64,000 bases of DNA from Tiliqua scincoides (Eukaryota > Chordata > Lepidosauria > Squamata > Scincidae): the NCBI RefSeq assembly GCF_035046505.1, contig NC_089821.1, positions 94,686,632 through 94,750,631 on the forward strand. Reading direction: 5' to 3'. Of the stretch, positions 34,081 through 44,640 are shown piece by piece. Under the pieces are notes generated by a model that searched no databases, was not told the DNA's origin, and worked only from the letters and a program-made list of their open reading frames with translations. The first letter of the stretch is position 1, and every line of letters begins with the position of its first letter. Both the position numbers and the translations under genes were made by a program.

Positions 34081-34785
34081 CAGTAAAGACACCAGATTGC
34101 AATCGGGTTGAACTTGTGTTACTTTATTAAACACAGTAACAGCAAATTCCTCTTTCCCCTCCAAAGCCTCCCAGTCCGCCCCTTCGCTGGATACAGCACA
34201 CTCATTTCTAGCATAGCTGCATTGGCAGAGGGGGAGAATTGGATTTGGCCCTTAGTATCATATCTCTGATGACCCTTTTGCACAAGCCAGTCAGCAAGGG
34301 AAAACCAGGAATGTGTGCACTAGCCCTGAATGAATCCTGGAGAGTATTCATCTCTGTTCACAGTCCCGCTCCTGCCCACCTGATTGGGCCTACAACATAA
34401 ATATTATCATGACCACCCTAAAACAACTTGTTTATGGGCAGCTTGCTTAAATTAATGGACTCGTGAAACCTGGTTCCACAACGGAAGCCTTAGTATTAGA
34501 GGGAATATAGTCATTCAAGTGTATAGCCGTGAGAAACAAAGCCGTTTTTGTATGCGTGTAGCTTGAGGGTTGAGTCTGATAGATTTCCTTGCCTGTCAGC
34601 AAAAGACACATTTGGGAAGAGGTCACAGATGTAGAACAAGTTCCAAGATAGAAAGGGAAAGAGTTTTTTTGGCAACTCTGACACTTCCCTTTCAGACTCT
34701 TGAGTTCTGAAGCTTTTTCTCCCATTTCTGTGGCTGAATCACAGATTGTTCTGGCTCCAGTACAGAAGACATGATCACCCAGTAT
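34081..34785. other. unique sequence
   Basis: A 153-codon minus-strand open frame (34447-34908) runs through here and into the MITE units at its right edge; I do not regard it as a gene. Confidence 0.3.
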
Positions 34786-34970
34786 TGGGCTCATTAAGAC
34801 TGAAATCCCACATTCACTTCCCAGGGAGAAGATCTCCTTGAACTCGACAGAACTTACTTCTGAATAAACATGTTTAGGGTTGTGCTGCACAGAGAAAATC
34901 CTATGCACTTTTATTTTGGATTAGGTCTCCTAGAACTTAATGTGACTTACTTTTGGGTAAATATATAACC
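34786..34970. mobile_element. two short AATCCTAT-type MITE units
   Basis: Unit 1 has ACTTCCCAGGGAGAAG and ACAGAACTTACTTCTGAATA. Unit 2 begins AAATCCTATGCACTTTTATT and has AATGTGACTTACTTTTGGGT. Both are diverged. Confidence 0.5.
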
Positions 34971-35556
34971 ATAGACCACTGCAAAACCAATGTACACATA
35001 AAATCCTTTTAAAAAGCAAAAGCATTAAATTATATTAGAAAAAAAGAGTATTCAATTTCAATCATAGTGAAAGATCAAATTATGCACTAGTGTGGCTAGC
35101 CTATAAAAACATTTATTACTGTAAATACGAGTAATATTCTAAATGCAGTTGAATTAGTATTGATGACCATGATTTATTTAATCCAAGTCTAACCTGAAAG
35201 GGGGGAGTCCATTTGTATGACCATTTTTGTCAGCATTTTGAAGCGTCCTCTTTTGATAACTTTTTGGTAATTGCTTCAAAAGCAGATTCAATCTTCATCT
35301 GTTCAGGAAACATTACCCTCATTCTCAGTAGGTTTCATTTACTTTCTGTGACATCAGCACATAACCAAATCTGACTATGTAATGTTCTGACATTATGTCA
35401 TCTACTGCATGCGCCCTGCTTGACTTGGCTTACCCAGGGAGCATTGCCCTCACTTTCATTATGCTTTGCTTGCCCTCAGTGAGGTTACCAAAGAACTAAA
35501 TCTGACTGTATCATTGTGATGTCGTCACACGCAGTACATGATTCACCGGGATTATT
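34971..35556. other. unique sequence
   Basis: AT-rich; TCTGACTATGTAATG near 35371 and TCTGACTGTATCATTGTGATG near 35501 suggest a weak local duplication with a 130-bp period. Confidence 0.3.
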
Positions 35557-35607
<51 letters not shown>

Positions 35608-35693
35608 ACGAACGAACGAACGAACGAACGAACGAACGAAACGAACGAACGAAACGAACGAACGAAACGAACGAACGAAACGAACGAACGAAC
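35557..35693. repeat. compound (GAAA)n-(CGAA)n array with a 13-bp higher-order unit
   Basis: About 12 GAAA units (to about 35606) change abruptly to CGAA units. From about 35641 every third unit carries an extra A, giving a 13-bp repeat CGAACGAACGAAA. Low-complexity open frames on both strands here are artefacts of the array. Confidence 0.95.
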
Positions 35694-36418
35694 AAACATC
35701 CCTATCCAAGAAAAAAGTACTGTAATGCTATATCAGTAGCAGGAGGGGAGCCAATGACTGCTGAAAACCTGAACATCCCCTCAGTTAAGGGATTTTTCAG
35801 GAAATAGTTTGTCTCCCCTTGGAAACAGTAATTTGGGCCCAACAATCAAAATGGGAGACTAGTCAGCTCATTATTTAAATATTTGCATAAATAGATCTCA
35901 TTTTTGCTATCCAACTATGCTATGGCACTTACTTCTGTGACTGTGAAATTTGTACAGATAGGCTGAGACCATTTGTATACTCACTGTGTAACAGTCGCTT
36001 CATTTTCCTCTGTGAAAATATGCAAAAAGCTTGGTGGTTTCAGACAGTCAATGTGACTGACCAAATTAGGCAGGGAGTCCTCTTTGTACCAATTTACATG
36101 ACAGAAAAGAATCTCAAGCCAAATGGTGAATTATGCGCTATTTATACCTGAACACATGCCAGAGGTGTCATCCGATTATTCCAATGTATAGTCAGATTGA
36201 TTTCTGAGTTCATAATGAGATGACCTTAAAATTGATCTGGCTGTTCCCCACACTGGCAGGCTGATTTTCAGTAAATCAGCCCATAATTTCTGTGTAGCTT
36301 ACAAAACGTCTCACACTATAACATTCCTTTGAGTTTGCTGGTGATTTTACCAATGAAAATATAGATGTGTGCACGCACAGAACTCGTATATGAATACTTC
36401 TAAAATATAGACCACGGG
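35694..36418. other. unique sequence
   Basis: No gene or family recognised. Confidence 0.3.
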
Positions 36419-36919
36419 CAGCCCAATGCTGAGCTGCCTGAAGCGCAGGGCTGCTGCAGTGGCAAAGACAGATGCCGCAGCATCCAACACACCCCAGGCA
36501 GCCACCACCACCTACACGGGAGAAAGGGATGTTCATCCCCTTCCCCAGAGTAAAGAAAGTAGCCCCGCAATGGTGCTACTTGTTTGTACAGCAGCTCTGG
36601 AGCTGCCACAGAATCAGAGAGCTCTGTGTTGGGCTGCAGGGCCTGCCCTTTCACCCTGCTCCCGCCCCCAGCATGCCTCCTCCCCAGCCTCCCCCACCCC
36701 GGAATGCCTCCTTCCTTCCTCCCCACATGCCTCCACCTACTTCTTCACTACCTGGAGGTTAGGACGACTGCCGAGCGGCAGAGCATCAGCTTTCCACTGG
36801 CTTTCCCCTGGCTGACGCTGGGCTAGCTCTGGTGCTGGGGCTTGCAAACGTGTTTTACAGCATGTTTGCGACAGTGCACACCAGTGGTGATTTGGCGTAC
36901 ACTGTTTAGGATTGGGCTC
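36419..36919. mobile_element. GC-rich CCCAATCCT transposon, sister of 18994-19558
   Basis: It begins CAGCCCAATGCTGAGCTGCC and ends TTAGGATTGGGCTC. It shares GCAGCATCC, TTCATCCCCTTCCCC and AGTAGCCCCGCAATGG with the sister copies. Non-coding; the GC content is not a CpG island signal. Confidence 0.7.
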
Positions 36920-36973
36920 TAAATACACAGTAAGTATTGTTGAGGTTCTGTGGTAGGTACTAGAGTTGAAGAG

Positions 36974-37176
36974 CAGCAATTTTCAACCAGTGTGCTGAGG
37001 CAAACTGGTGTGCTACACAAGTTTGGGGGAGGGTCACTTATTAGTGGGGGGGGGTGAACTTCCCACTAATAGCATGGTGTGCTTTAACAATTGTAAAAAA
37101 AACATTGATGGTGTGCCTTGACCATTTTAGCTTCTTGTCACGGTGGCATGAGATGGGAAAAGGTTGAAAATTGCTA
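36974..37176. mobile_element. hAT-like MITE, TTTTCAACC family
   Basis: Ends are CAGCAATTTTCAACCAG and AAAGGTTGAAAATTGCT. It is reversed relative to the 30.5-kb copy. Interior GTTTGGGGGAGGGTCACTTA. No clean 8-bp duplication remains. Confidence 0.8.
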
Positions 37177-37315
37177 AATCCAAACTACAGCCGATTCAAC
37201 AAAACCAAATGCTAAGAGAAGTACAGTCTCCAGTTAGAAGGCCTTTTTATTTGCCCCTTACCTTTGTGACATTGGAGCCATTACAATGCAGCTCCTTCTG
37301 AAAACAGTCGGCTAA

Positions 37316-37408
37316 CAGCCCAATCCTATGCATGTCTATTCAGAAGTAAGTCCCATTAGAGTCAATGGGGCTTGCTCCCAGGAAATGGGGCTTGCTCCCA
37401 TTGGGCTG
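37316..37408. mobile_element. short AATCCTAT MITE with an internal duplication
   Basis: It begins CAGCCCAATCCTATGCATG and ends CCATTGGGCTG. TAA flanks both sides (37313-37315, 37409-37411). ATGGGGCTTGCTCCCA occurs twice, so the right end is rearranged. Confidence 0.65.
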
Positions 37409-37748
37409 TAAGCCCTGTATCACATGGGAGGAGACACACCATTCAGCCTGGGGATTCTCGCGTAACTCAGATGGTAAGGAAGGAAGCAGTGCTGTATCGT
37501 TGTATGTTACACTGTCAGAGGAATTGTAGGAAGACAAATTCAAATCTATTACAGCTGAGCTACATATGACAGATGCAACCACTGGTTCAGTCATGGTGCT
37601 GGTGACTGCTCCATGCCCAGGGGCAGTGTTGGCACCAGGTTGCCTTCTATCATGCCCTTCTTCTTCTTTAACCCATTTTTGCCCGGCACACAGGTGTACA
37701 CAAGTGGCCCTTGTTGCGTATATGCAACGTTGGGCAGAAATGGTGGGC
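37409..37748. other. unique sequence
   Basis: Nothing recognised. Confidence 0.3.
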
Positions 37749-38240
37749 AGCCCAATCCTGAGCTGCCCAGTGCGCGGGGCTGCAGCAGCGCCGAAAAAGG
37801 TTGCCGCTGCATCCTGCATGCTCCATGCAACCGCCACCTCCTCCTGGGAGAAGGAGAGTTTTGTCCTCTTCCCCCGGGTAAAGCGAGTAGCCCCACAATG
37901 GGGCTACTCAATTCTACATCAACCTAAAGGTTGGCGTAGAATTCAGAGCCTCCTAGTTGGGTGGCCAAACTGACACGGAGGCTCTGGATCCGGCGGAGCA
38001 AAGCTCCACAGGCCCGCCTCCCTCCCACTCCCCCCGGCATGCCTCCTCCACGCCCTCTCCCCACCCTCCCTCCGCCTCCCCCTGCCTTGAACACTTCCTC
38101 CCTGCCTCCCCCCATGCCCCCACCTACCTCTCCACCAGATCTCTGGTGCTCCACTGACGCTAGCCCAGCACCGGCCTTACGGCATGTTTGCAACAGTGCA
38201 CGCCGGAGGTGAGCCAGCGCACGAAGACTAGGATTGGCCT
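37749..38240. mobile_element. GC-rich CCCAATCCT transposon, sister of 18994-19558
   Basis: It begins AGCCCAATCCTGAGCTGCCC and ends GACTAGGATTGGCCT. It shares GCTGCATCCTGCATGC, TTTTGTCCTCTTCCCCCGGG and AAGCGAGTAGCCCCACAATG with its sisters. Non-coding. Confidence 0.7.
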
Positions 38241-38600
38241 CTTAAGCGGGGGCATTCATCTCATAACAGTTCACTAAGGCAAAGGGGGCAAGAAAGAAAA
38301 TGTTCACATCCAGTTACAGGTACAACTGAAGGTCAGAAAGTCGTGGCACCGATGCTGGGTAACACAATAAAGAAGAAATAATCTCTTGTCTCAAAAATGC
38401 AAATGAAAAACCAGTTGTTTTTTTTTTAAAAAAAACTATAATTTGGTATAAAAGGTTAACAAAAAATGCACTGCATGATTTATTACTTGGGTTTTCACTG
38501 CTGATTGAAGATACACGAGCCACAAGGTTTTTCTTAGCAAAATACACATTTGCAGAATTGTGGCTTCACTGGTTTATGAACAAGAGTTCCAGATTAGGAG
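38241..38600. other. unique sequence
   Basis: Nothing recognised. Confidence 0.3.
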
Positions 38601-38953
38601 GCAGGAGGTCTGGTCTAGAGGGTAGACCCTCCATTTGCCTGAAGATAACATATACAAGGTCGCCAGTTTGAGGCCACTGGCACCATGCAAACTTGAAGCA
38701 GCTGACAAGCTGAGCCGAGCTATTCCATCTGCTCTGAGCGTGGGAGGATGGAGGCCAGAATGTGAAACCAGATCAAGAAAGAAACATCTTGAATGTTGTG
38801 GTTCTTGAAAGATAGAACCTTCTTTCAATTGTAAAAATTCCTATGGGGATTTAAATCGCCTGCCTATGTAAACCGCCTTGAATAAAGTCTTGAACAAAGA
38901 CCAAGAAAGGCGGTATATAAATACCTGTATTATTATTATTGTTGTTGTTGTGG
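38601..38953 (+). mobile_element. tRNA-derived SINE, copy 2
   Basis: Nearly the same sequence as 19851-20180: GCAGGAGGTCTGGTCTAGAG, AGATAACATATACAAGGTCG, GAGCGTGGGAGGATGGAGGC, AAACCGCCTTGAATAAAG and AAGGCGGTATATAAATACC, with a short TTA/TTG tail. The B box is slightly decayed (CAGTTTGAGGCC). Confidence 0.9.
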
Positions 38954-38955
38954 AC

Positions 38956-39944
38956 GTATCTTCATTTTTAGATTTTTAGTTTTTACCAGTGTAACCAGTT
39001 TTACCAGTTGTTTTAAATTACTCTACTGCTGGCAGTAGACAAGCTTGGGAAGGCTATATTTTTTCCCCAGGCACTTCCATTTTAATTTATGTCTCTGAGG
39101 GTCTTTAAAATATGCTTAACTTTGATGCACTTCAGTGCATCCTTAGGGCTGTTGCATTTCCTGGGTAACAATGATGTACAGCAAAGTATTAATAAGTCAA
39201 AGCACTGATATAATGCTTGCTAATCATTGGTAAGATACCCTGTGTTTGTAGCGTAAAGGCACAAAGAGCTGACAAGACACAGCGTTATGGTTCCTTTGGA
39301 GCCATTATAAGAATCTCTCTGTTAATGGTACGTGCTACTAATGGTATTAATAAGGAAGGTGCTCAGAGGTCCTAATTATCGGGTGCTATGACAATCATTA
39401 GCTACCCACAAAACACCATTCCACAGTTACTGAGCCCAGGGACAATTAGTGTATATAGAAACTACATCATTATTGACCAAGAGCTAAATGTTTTTTTCCC
39501 TGATCCAACTCCTTGTGGGCCTGGAGGCTTCTCCACGTGCCCTGGATTGTAATAGTTTCTCCATTAATTTCAATTCAAGTAACTATCCAAGAGGAAACCA
39601 GAAAGGTTAGGAAGGTAGCAAGGGTAGGAATGCTGTAAAACTGGCCAAGGATGAAATGGGAAACAGCCCAAGAGAGAAATGATAGAATTGATCTCTCAGG
39701 TCTCTAGCTGGCTGCTCTAATTGGTCACAATTTAAAGTATTGGGGTGGGGTCTGCCCCTGCTCTCCCAGAGATGCGAGGATTATGGACTGAAGTGTGTAA
39801 AGACCATGCTCTGCCATTAAACTCCAACCACTAGTCATAGTTGTTCCCCAACTGGGCAAAGATCCACAAGCTTCTACATTGGTCTGAAAAGCAGGTGGCA
39901 TGTGACAGGTCTAGCCTTTTGAGAACCAAAAGAAAATGGAATGA
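38956..39944. other. unique DNA, possible conserved non-coding segment near 39.16-39.48 kb
   Basis: The stretch is repeat-free and rich in homeodomain-type cores: GCTAATCATTGG, GTATTAATAAGG, CCTAATTATCGG and CAATCATTAGC. This is what a developmental enhancer could look like; conservation is untested. Confidence 0.3.
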
Positions 39945-40369
39945 ATGAGCTTCACTAGGTTTGGTGTCACACAGTGTGTGCAGGGGATGACTCCACCTCT
40001 CCTAGCCTCACTTCCAACCTGTCCTCAAGTGAAGGCCCCCCCCCCTGAGCTGCATGCTTGGTTCCACACTGCTTTCTGCACTGCCCAACATCAGGGGTCG
40101 CCCCAGGGGTTGCTGGGGCACTAGCAACCATTCTGACTAGTGCCCCAGCATGCCTTGCACTGGGTGCTAAACAGCTGAGGCAGCTGTCTGGCATAGGGCA
40201 AGGCATGCAGGGATGCTACCCAGAGAGGTAGCCTGCCACGCCCTGATATCGGGCAGTGCGGAAGACAGCACAGAGCTGACCTTGCAGGGGATGAACAGTC
40301 ATATTTGTGTCACCCCTCTGATGGTGTCACCTGGTGTGGTCCATATACCTTAGTGATGCCCCTGACAGG
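39945..40369. mobile_element. MITE, TCACTAGG-terminus family, with internal foldback
   Basis: The left end CTTCACTAGGTTTGGTGTCA is inverted at the right end (TTAGTGATGCCCCTG). CTGCACTGCCCAACATCAGG pairs with CCTGATATCGGGCAGTGCGG internally. Confidence 0.6.
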
Positions 40370-41480
40370 AGGGGAGTGGTTATGGAGCTATCCTCTTAAA
40401 TGACAAACGTGGGTTGTACTCTTACTGCTTATTGAATTAATTGGATCAGGATGCCTCTATACCATGCAAGTTTCATGCTCCTTGAAATAAAAAAATTAAC
40501 GTGAATGAGGGGAAAAATAAGGCAGTGAAATTGTACAAAGACCAAAATATTGACAAGGTCTAAAGTAAGCCTTTGGATTCCTTTCTTTCCTTTAGGCACA
40601 ATCCGTGAATATCAAAAGAAATCTGACCACTGATTTCACAGGGAGCAAAGTCAGGTCTTCTCTTTATCTCTGGCTTTTTTCCCCGTGCTCTCATTTGGTC
40701 ATCAAAAAGATCAAAAATATTCAAACTAGGCGTGAACTCCAACCCAACCTCTGAACTGCCAGGACAATCAGGTTACTGTTCATTTTTGCAATCGGACTGT
40801 AAGTGGCATAAGGTTAAAAATTTCCCAAAGTTGTCCATTGAATAAAAATAAGAAAGAACTATCTTTTACTCCTCTCAAAACCAAGGATGATATTTAATTC
40901 TTATGGGCTAAAGCAAAGCTTTAAACCCTACTTATTTCAATGAGAGAGATAAAACACATGGATAATTGTCCCAATGTCATCCATGGGGCTAAAAAGTGCC
41001 TAACATTGGCTGGCATCTGTAGAGTTGCCAACAGTTCAGCTAGCCTGTCTTGCTGTGTCTCCAACAATAGCTTGAATGGATAACAGAGTTCAACTGTTAG
41101 AGCTCAAGCATGATAACATTTATTGCTGTACTATGAAAATCTTTACCTGCTATTCAAAGCACTGCCGAACACATAGCAGCAGAAACTGGTAGAAAAGCTG
41201 CTGTGCTGACAATAATAGAAGAACTTGATTTTAAGGGGTAGTTCTCATGGAACCTCTCCCTTCCAAGCAAGCATTTACAGCCCAGAATAGGCTGAACCCA
41301 GGAGGAACTTGAGCTCTGCCATTCAGCCTTCAATCTTATGTACATTACTTAGCACTAAGCACCACTTAACATTTCTCAGCCCCTGCCCATGGCTATTTTC
41401 TTATGGGGAAGGGTCAGGAATATCTTCATTAGTCCAGGACTCTTAGGAGATGCACAACCAATATGTGACTTATAAGGTAT
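40370..41480. other. unique sequence
   Basis: No gene or repeat family recognised. Confidence 0.3.
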
Positions 41481-41494
41481 GCAAATGTAACTTG

Positions 41495-41644
41495 GTTGGC
41501 AACCTTCAGTCTCGAAAGACTATGGTATAAGCCTACAGCACCCAGTATTCCCAGGCGGTCTCCCATCTAAGTACTAACCAGGCCTGATGCTGCTTAGCTT
41601 CCAAGATCAGATGAGATTGGGCATGTGCAGGGTAACAGTTGCTG
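41495..41644 (-). mobile_element. 5S rRNA-headed SINE, copy 2
   Basis: The minus strand has the 5S-like head (GAAGCTAAGCAGCATCAGGC and GATGGGAGACCGCCTGGG, the box-C region) joined to the LINE-A tail. The hairpin is at 41508-41521. GCAAATGTAACTTG (41481-41494 and 41645-41658) is a perfect 14-bp target duplication. No A-tail. Confidence 0.95.
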
Positions 41645-41944
41645 GCAAATGTAACTTGTGTGCAAGATTATCCCATGGAGAAGGAGAAGGTCATTGAGGG
41701 AAGCAACCAGGGCAGTCTTATTGGGCTGGACACTATGGGGTCCCACCAGTGGTTTAGGTGGCAGAGAGCTTTGCCTTTCCTGCAGCAGATTATAACTTTT
41801 ATTGCTTTAATGGGAAGGTGTGTAGCAAAAGGAGAGGTTCCATTAATGGAATACCTCCAGGCTGGCCTAGTGATGAGGCCAACTGAGGTGGCCATTCTGA
41901 ATGGTGAGTTAGGGGGGAGAAATGAATGGAAGAGGGGGGTATAC

Positions 41945-43008
41945 ACCTTGTGATGTAGCTAGCGTGGGGTGGGCCACCTCGGGTGCCACCCTCAGGTGAC
42001 CACAATTGGTGACCACTGGTGACCAAAATTGTGGAAATTGTGGTTTTTAGGAATAACATATTATATATCATTCAATGTGTAATTTAATGCAGAATGTAAT
42101 GAAACAAACCACATTGAAATATCTATGTTCTATCAAAAGCTATAGCCAAATAACCAGAAAAGAAAAACACAACCGCTTTATGTCACAAAAGGTAGATTTC
42201 CTTAATTCAAAACTGACCAATGAGTCTGATGTTCTGAGAGCTAACGAGATGTTACCATGACACAGCATGGAACCAATAAGATGTTGTTATAAGTAAGCTC
42301 CTTTTTCCATGTCTCACAGCTAATACTTGAACTCCTATTCCAGGGCTTTTCAGACTGGGGTATCGTGACACCCCAGCCTGTGGGCCCTGGCCTGTTTCCC
42401 CTTAAGGGGCTGGGGCAGCCAGGAGGCAGCAAGGAGGCAGCAGTGTGATCCCCAGGATCGTGCCACTCAGGGGGGCTGCAGGGGCTTGGGTACACTTACT
42501 AGAGCCTCCGGCAGCCTCCTAGGGGTGCGGGGAGCCCTGCGTGGCTGTCCGCAGGGCTCTCCAAAGCTTCACAGGTGAAAGTGGAGCAATCACTTTCCGC
42601 TTCCGCTAAACTGGAAGTGGAGTGTGATCGCTCCACTTTTACTTTAAAAGCATCGGGGAGCCATGTGGACAGCTGCACAGGGCTCCCTGTACCCCCAGGA
42701 GGCTGCAGGTGGCTCTGGTAAGTGTACCCAAGCCCCTGCAGCCCCCCTGAGTGGCATGATCCTGGGGAATGCGCCGCTGTCTTCCCCCCACCCCTGCAAG
42801 AACTTACTGCGGCTTTCAAACTCCTTGAGGAGTTTGAAAACCACAGTCCTATTCAGTTGGGTGAGCGTCATCAAGTTGGTCACTGTTTTTTTTTTCTTGT
42901 TGTTGGTTACTGATTGGTTGGCTGACCTGTACTGTTCTATAGTAAAATAAATAAAGTTAATGGGGGTGACACCATGAGTTACCACACCCTAGAGATGCCA
43001 CTGGTGGA
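41945..43008. mobile_element. MITE, CACTAGGG-type family, interrupted by a foldback
   Basis: The left part has GTGATGTAGCTAGCGTGGGG, and in reverse ATGCAGAATGTAATGAAACA and CACATTGAAATATCTATGTT, the complement of the 16.5- and 21.6-kb interiors. The right end is GTTACCACACCCTAGAGATG then CCACTGG. The 506-bp element at 42341-42846 is inserted inside it. Confidence 0.55.
42341..42846. mobile_element. 506-bp foldback hAT-like MITE, 8-bp duplication intact
   Basis: TCCTATTC flanks both sides (42333-42340, 42847-42854). Ends are CAGGGCTTTTCAGAC and GTTTGAAAACCACAG. Long internal arms pair: GCCACTCAGGGGGGCTGCAG and GGGGCTTGGGTACACTTAC lie in inverted order with GTAAGTGTACCCAAGCCCC and CTGCAGCCCCCCTGAGTGGC. 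Same family as 49389-49802. Confidence 0.92.
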
Positions 43009-43062
43009 AAGGTTGGGTGTTGTTGGTCACTGGCTTAAACGACTTTTAAAGTGGATTCTAAA

Positions 43063-43390
43063 CATCCCTAGTGGAATATAGTTCATTAGTGGACCTCCCA
43101 AACCCTGTGCCTGGGCCAAAGTTCATGATGGCATACCCTGCAGGATGCCACTGCCCCCCGTGCACACATCCACCCCCCCTTACCTGGAGCACACAGAGCC
43201 TCACGCGACTCCAGGACATGTTGGGGAAGCCTCCTGAAACTTCCCCAATGTTTTAAACTGTGCTTCTGGCAAACCAGAAGGACAGTTTTCGACCACATCG
43301 GGAGCCTCAGAGAGGGTTCCACGCGGTCCTAGAGATGCATGAGGCTCTGCACCCGGGGCATTTGCTTCTTTCATTTAATGGCAGGTCCGC
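43063..43390. mobile_element. MITE fragment related to 48689-49082
   Basis: GTTGGGGAAGCCTCCTGAAA and GCCTCAGAGAGGGTTCCACG correspond to the interior arms of the CAGGGTGACC element at 48.7 kb. No ends are preserved. Confidence 0.45.
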
Positions 43391-43589
43391 TATTGCTATA
43401 GTCTATCAGTGGTAATTAACCATGATGGCTACATTGAACCTCCAGATGCAGGGGCAGCATGTCGCTGATTACTATGTGCAAAGGAGCAATAGCAGTGGAG
43501 GGCACTGACATTCATCCACTTCTTGTGGGGAAATATTCACTGCATTTATTATCTGGCCATTATTATTATTATTCATTTCATATCCTTAC

Positions 43590-43735
43590 TATTACTATCT
43601 CTCAGCCTCACCTACCTCACAAGGTTGTTGTGAGGACAAAAGTAGGGGAGGAACCATGCACACCACCCTGAGCTCCTTAGAGGATGGGTGGTATAAAAAT
43701 GCAAAAAAAAATAATTAATTAATTAATTAATTTTG
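43590..43735 (+). mobile_element. Squam-type tRNA SINE, 3' part only
   Basis: CTCTCAGCCTCACCTACCTC, GGTTGTTGTGAGGACAAAAG and ACCCTGAGCTCCTTAGAGGA, then GGTGGTATAAAAATGC with an AATT run (about 43710-43732), match the 3' two thirds of the SINE at 44405. Confidence 0.8.
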
Positions 43736-44404
43736 TTGTATGGCTGGGTGTCAAAAGTTTATGGGCCCCAGAAATCAAATGATCTAGCTACGCCACTGCT
43801 GCCTGCCACCCAATGAACCACTTCAGCCAGCTCTCAAATCCTCTTCCTGTTTGCTGAGAGTGAGCAGGAAGAGGATCAAGGCAGCAGCAGCACAATTCCT
43901 CCTCCAGCGCAAAACAAAGCTGCTGCCACTGCTGCTAGTACTGCCTCACAGTCCTCACCCACATACAGCTGCTTAGGAAAGCATGTGATGATCCAAAGCC
44001 CTGTCACCTTCCCTTCAGCTGTGATGCTGCCTCTTTCCTCCACATTGTCCTGGTTGAGATCAAGAGGAAGAACAGGGTTTTCTGGGAGCTGGCACTAGAG
44101 CTGAAGGTCAGAGGCAGGGGGTGGGCACTGAATATTCACACACTGCCACATGGCATTGCATCTTCTTCAGGGACAGCTGAACCCGTTGGGCTGCCTGAGA
44201 CATCCCAATAGTGCCACTGCTCCCCTGCCAGTGCTACCCTCTTCACCAATGTGTGCACAGCTTACCTGGCTCATTCCTCTGCATGAGCTCTTGAATCAAA
44301 ACAAGAAAGAAGCTCCTGGCACAGGCCACAATTCCTGCTTTGCTTAAAGAACATGCACGGTGGAAGCAGTGATCTTGCACCTTCCCCACAGACTCTTAAA
44401 TGGG
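43736..44404. other. unclassified sequence
   Basis: GATCTAGCTACGCCACTG (about 43780-43797) is a MITE terminus of the GTAGCTAG family. The rest has no recognised family or exon. Confidence 0.3.
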
Positions 44405-44640
44405 AAATGAGAGCCATGGTGGTGTAGTGGTTAGGGAGGTGGACTCAGACCTGGAAGATCCAGGTTCAAATCTCCCCTCAGCCATGAAGCTTTTTCTGGG
44501 TGACCTTGGGCCAGTCACTTTCTCTCAGCCTCACCTACCTTACAGTGTTGTTGTGAGGACAAAAGGAGGGGAGGAGCTGTGTACACTGCCCTGAGCTCTT
44601 TGGAGGAAGGGTGGTATAAAAATGTGAAAAATAAAATAAA
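44405..44640 (+). mobile_element. Squam-type tRNA SINE, full length
   Basis: Head: GAGCCATGGTGGTGTAGTGG (A box) and GATCCAGGTTCAAATCTCCC (B box GGTTCAAAT). Body: CCATGAAGCTTTTTCTGGGT, GACCTTGGGCCAGTCAC and GTGTTGTTGTGAGGACAAAA. Tail: GGAAGGGTGGTATAAAAATG then AAATAAAATAAATG. The internal Pol III boxes are intact by eye. The family resembles Squam1-type SINEs of squamates, from memory. Confidence 0.92.

Noticed and set aside
34447-34908. 153-codon minus-strand open frame
   Set aside because: It overlaps degraded MITE units at its start, has no domain or motif, and has no supporting codon pattern.
35485-35725. Low-complexity RSF and KKER-like proteins
   Set aside because: Pure translations of the GAAA/CGAA microsatellite.
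37340-37973. Open frames of more than 100 codons on both strands near 37.5-38.2 kb
   Set aside because: They run through a GC-rich non-autonomous transposon, where stop codons are rare by composition.
36419-38240. CpG island or promoter
   Set aside because: The GC-rich text is repeated in transposon copies and is C-run rich rather than CpG dense; no adjacent exon is seen.
44405-44480. tRNA gene
   Set aside because: A and B boxes are present, but no clover-leaf acceptor stem is seen and the downstream body is that of a SINE.
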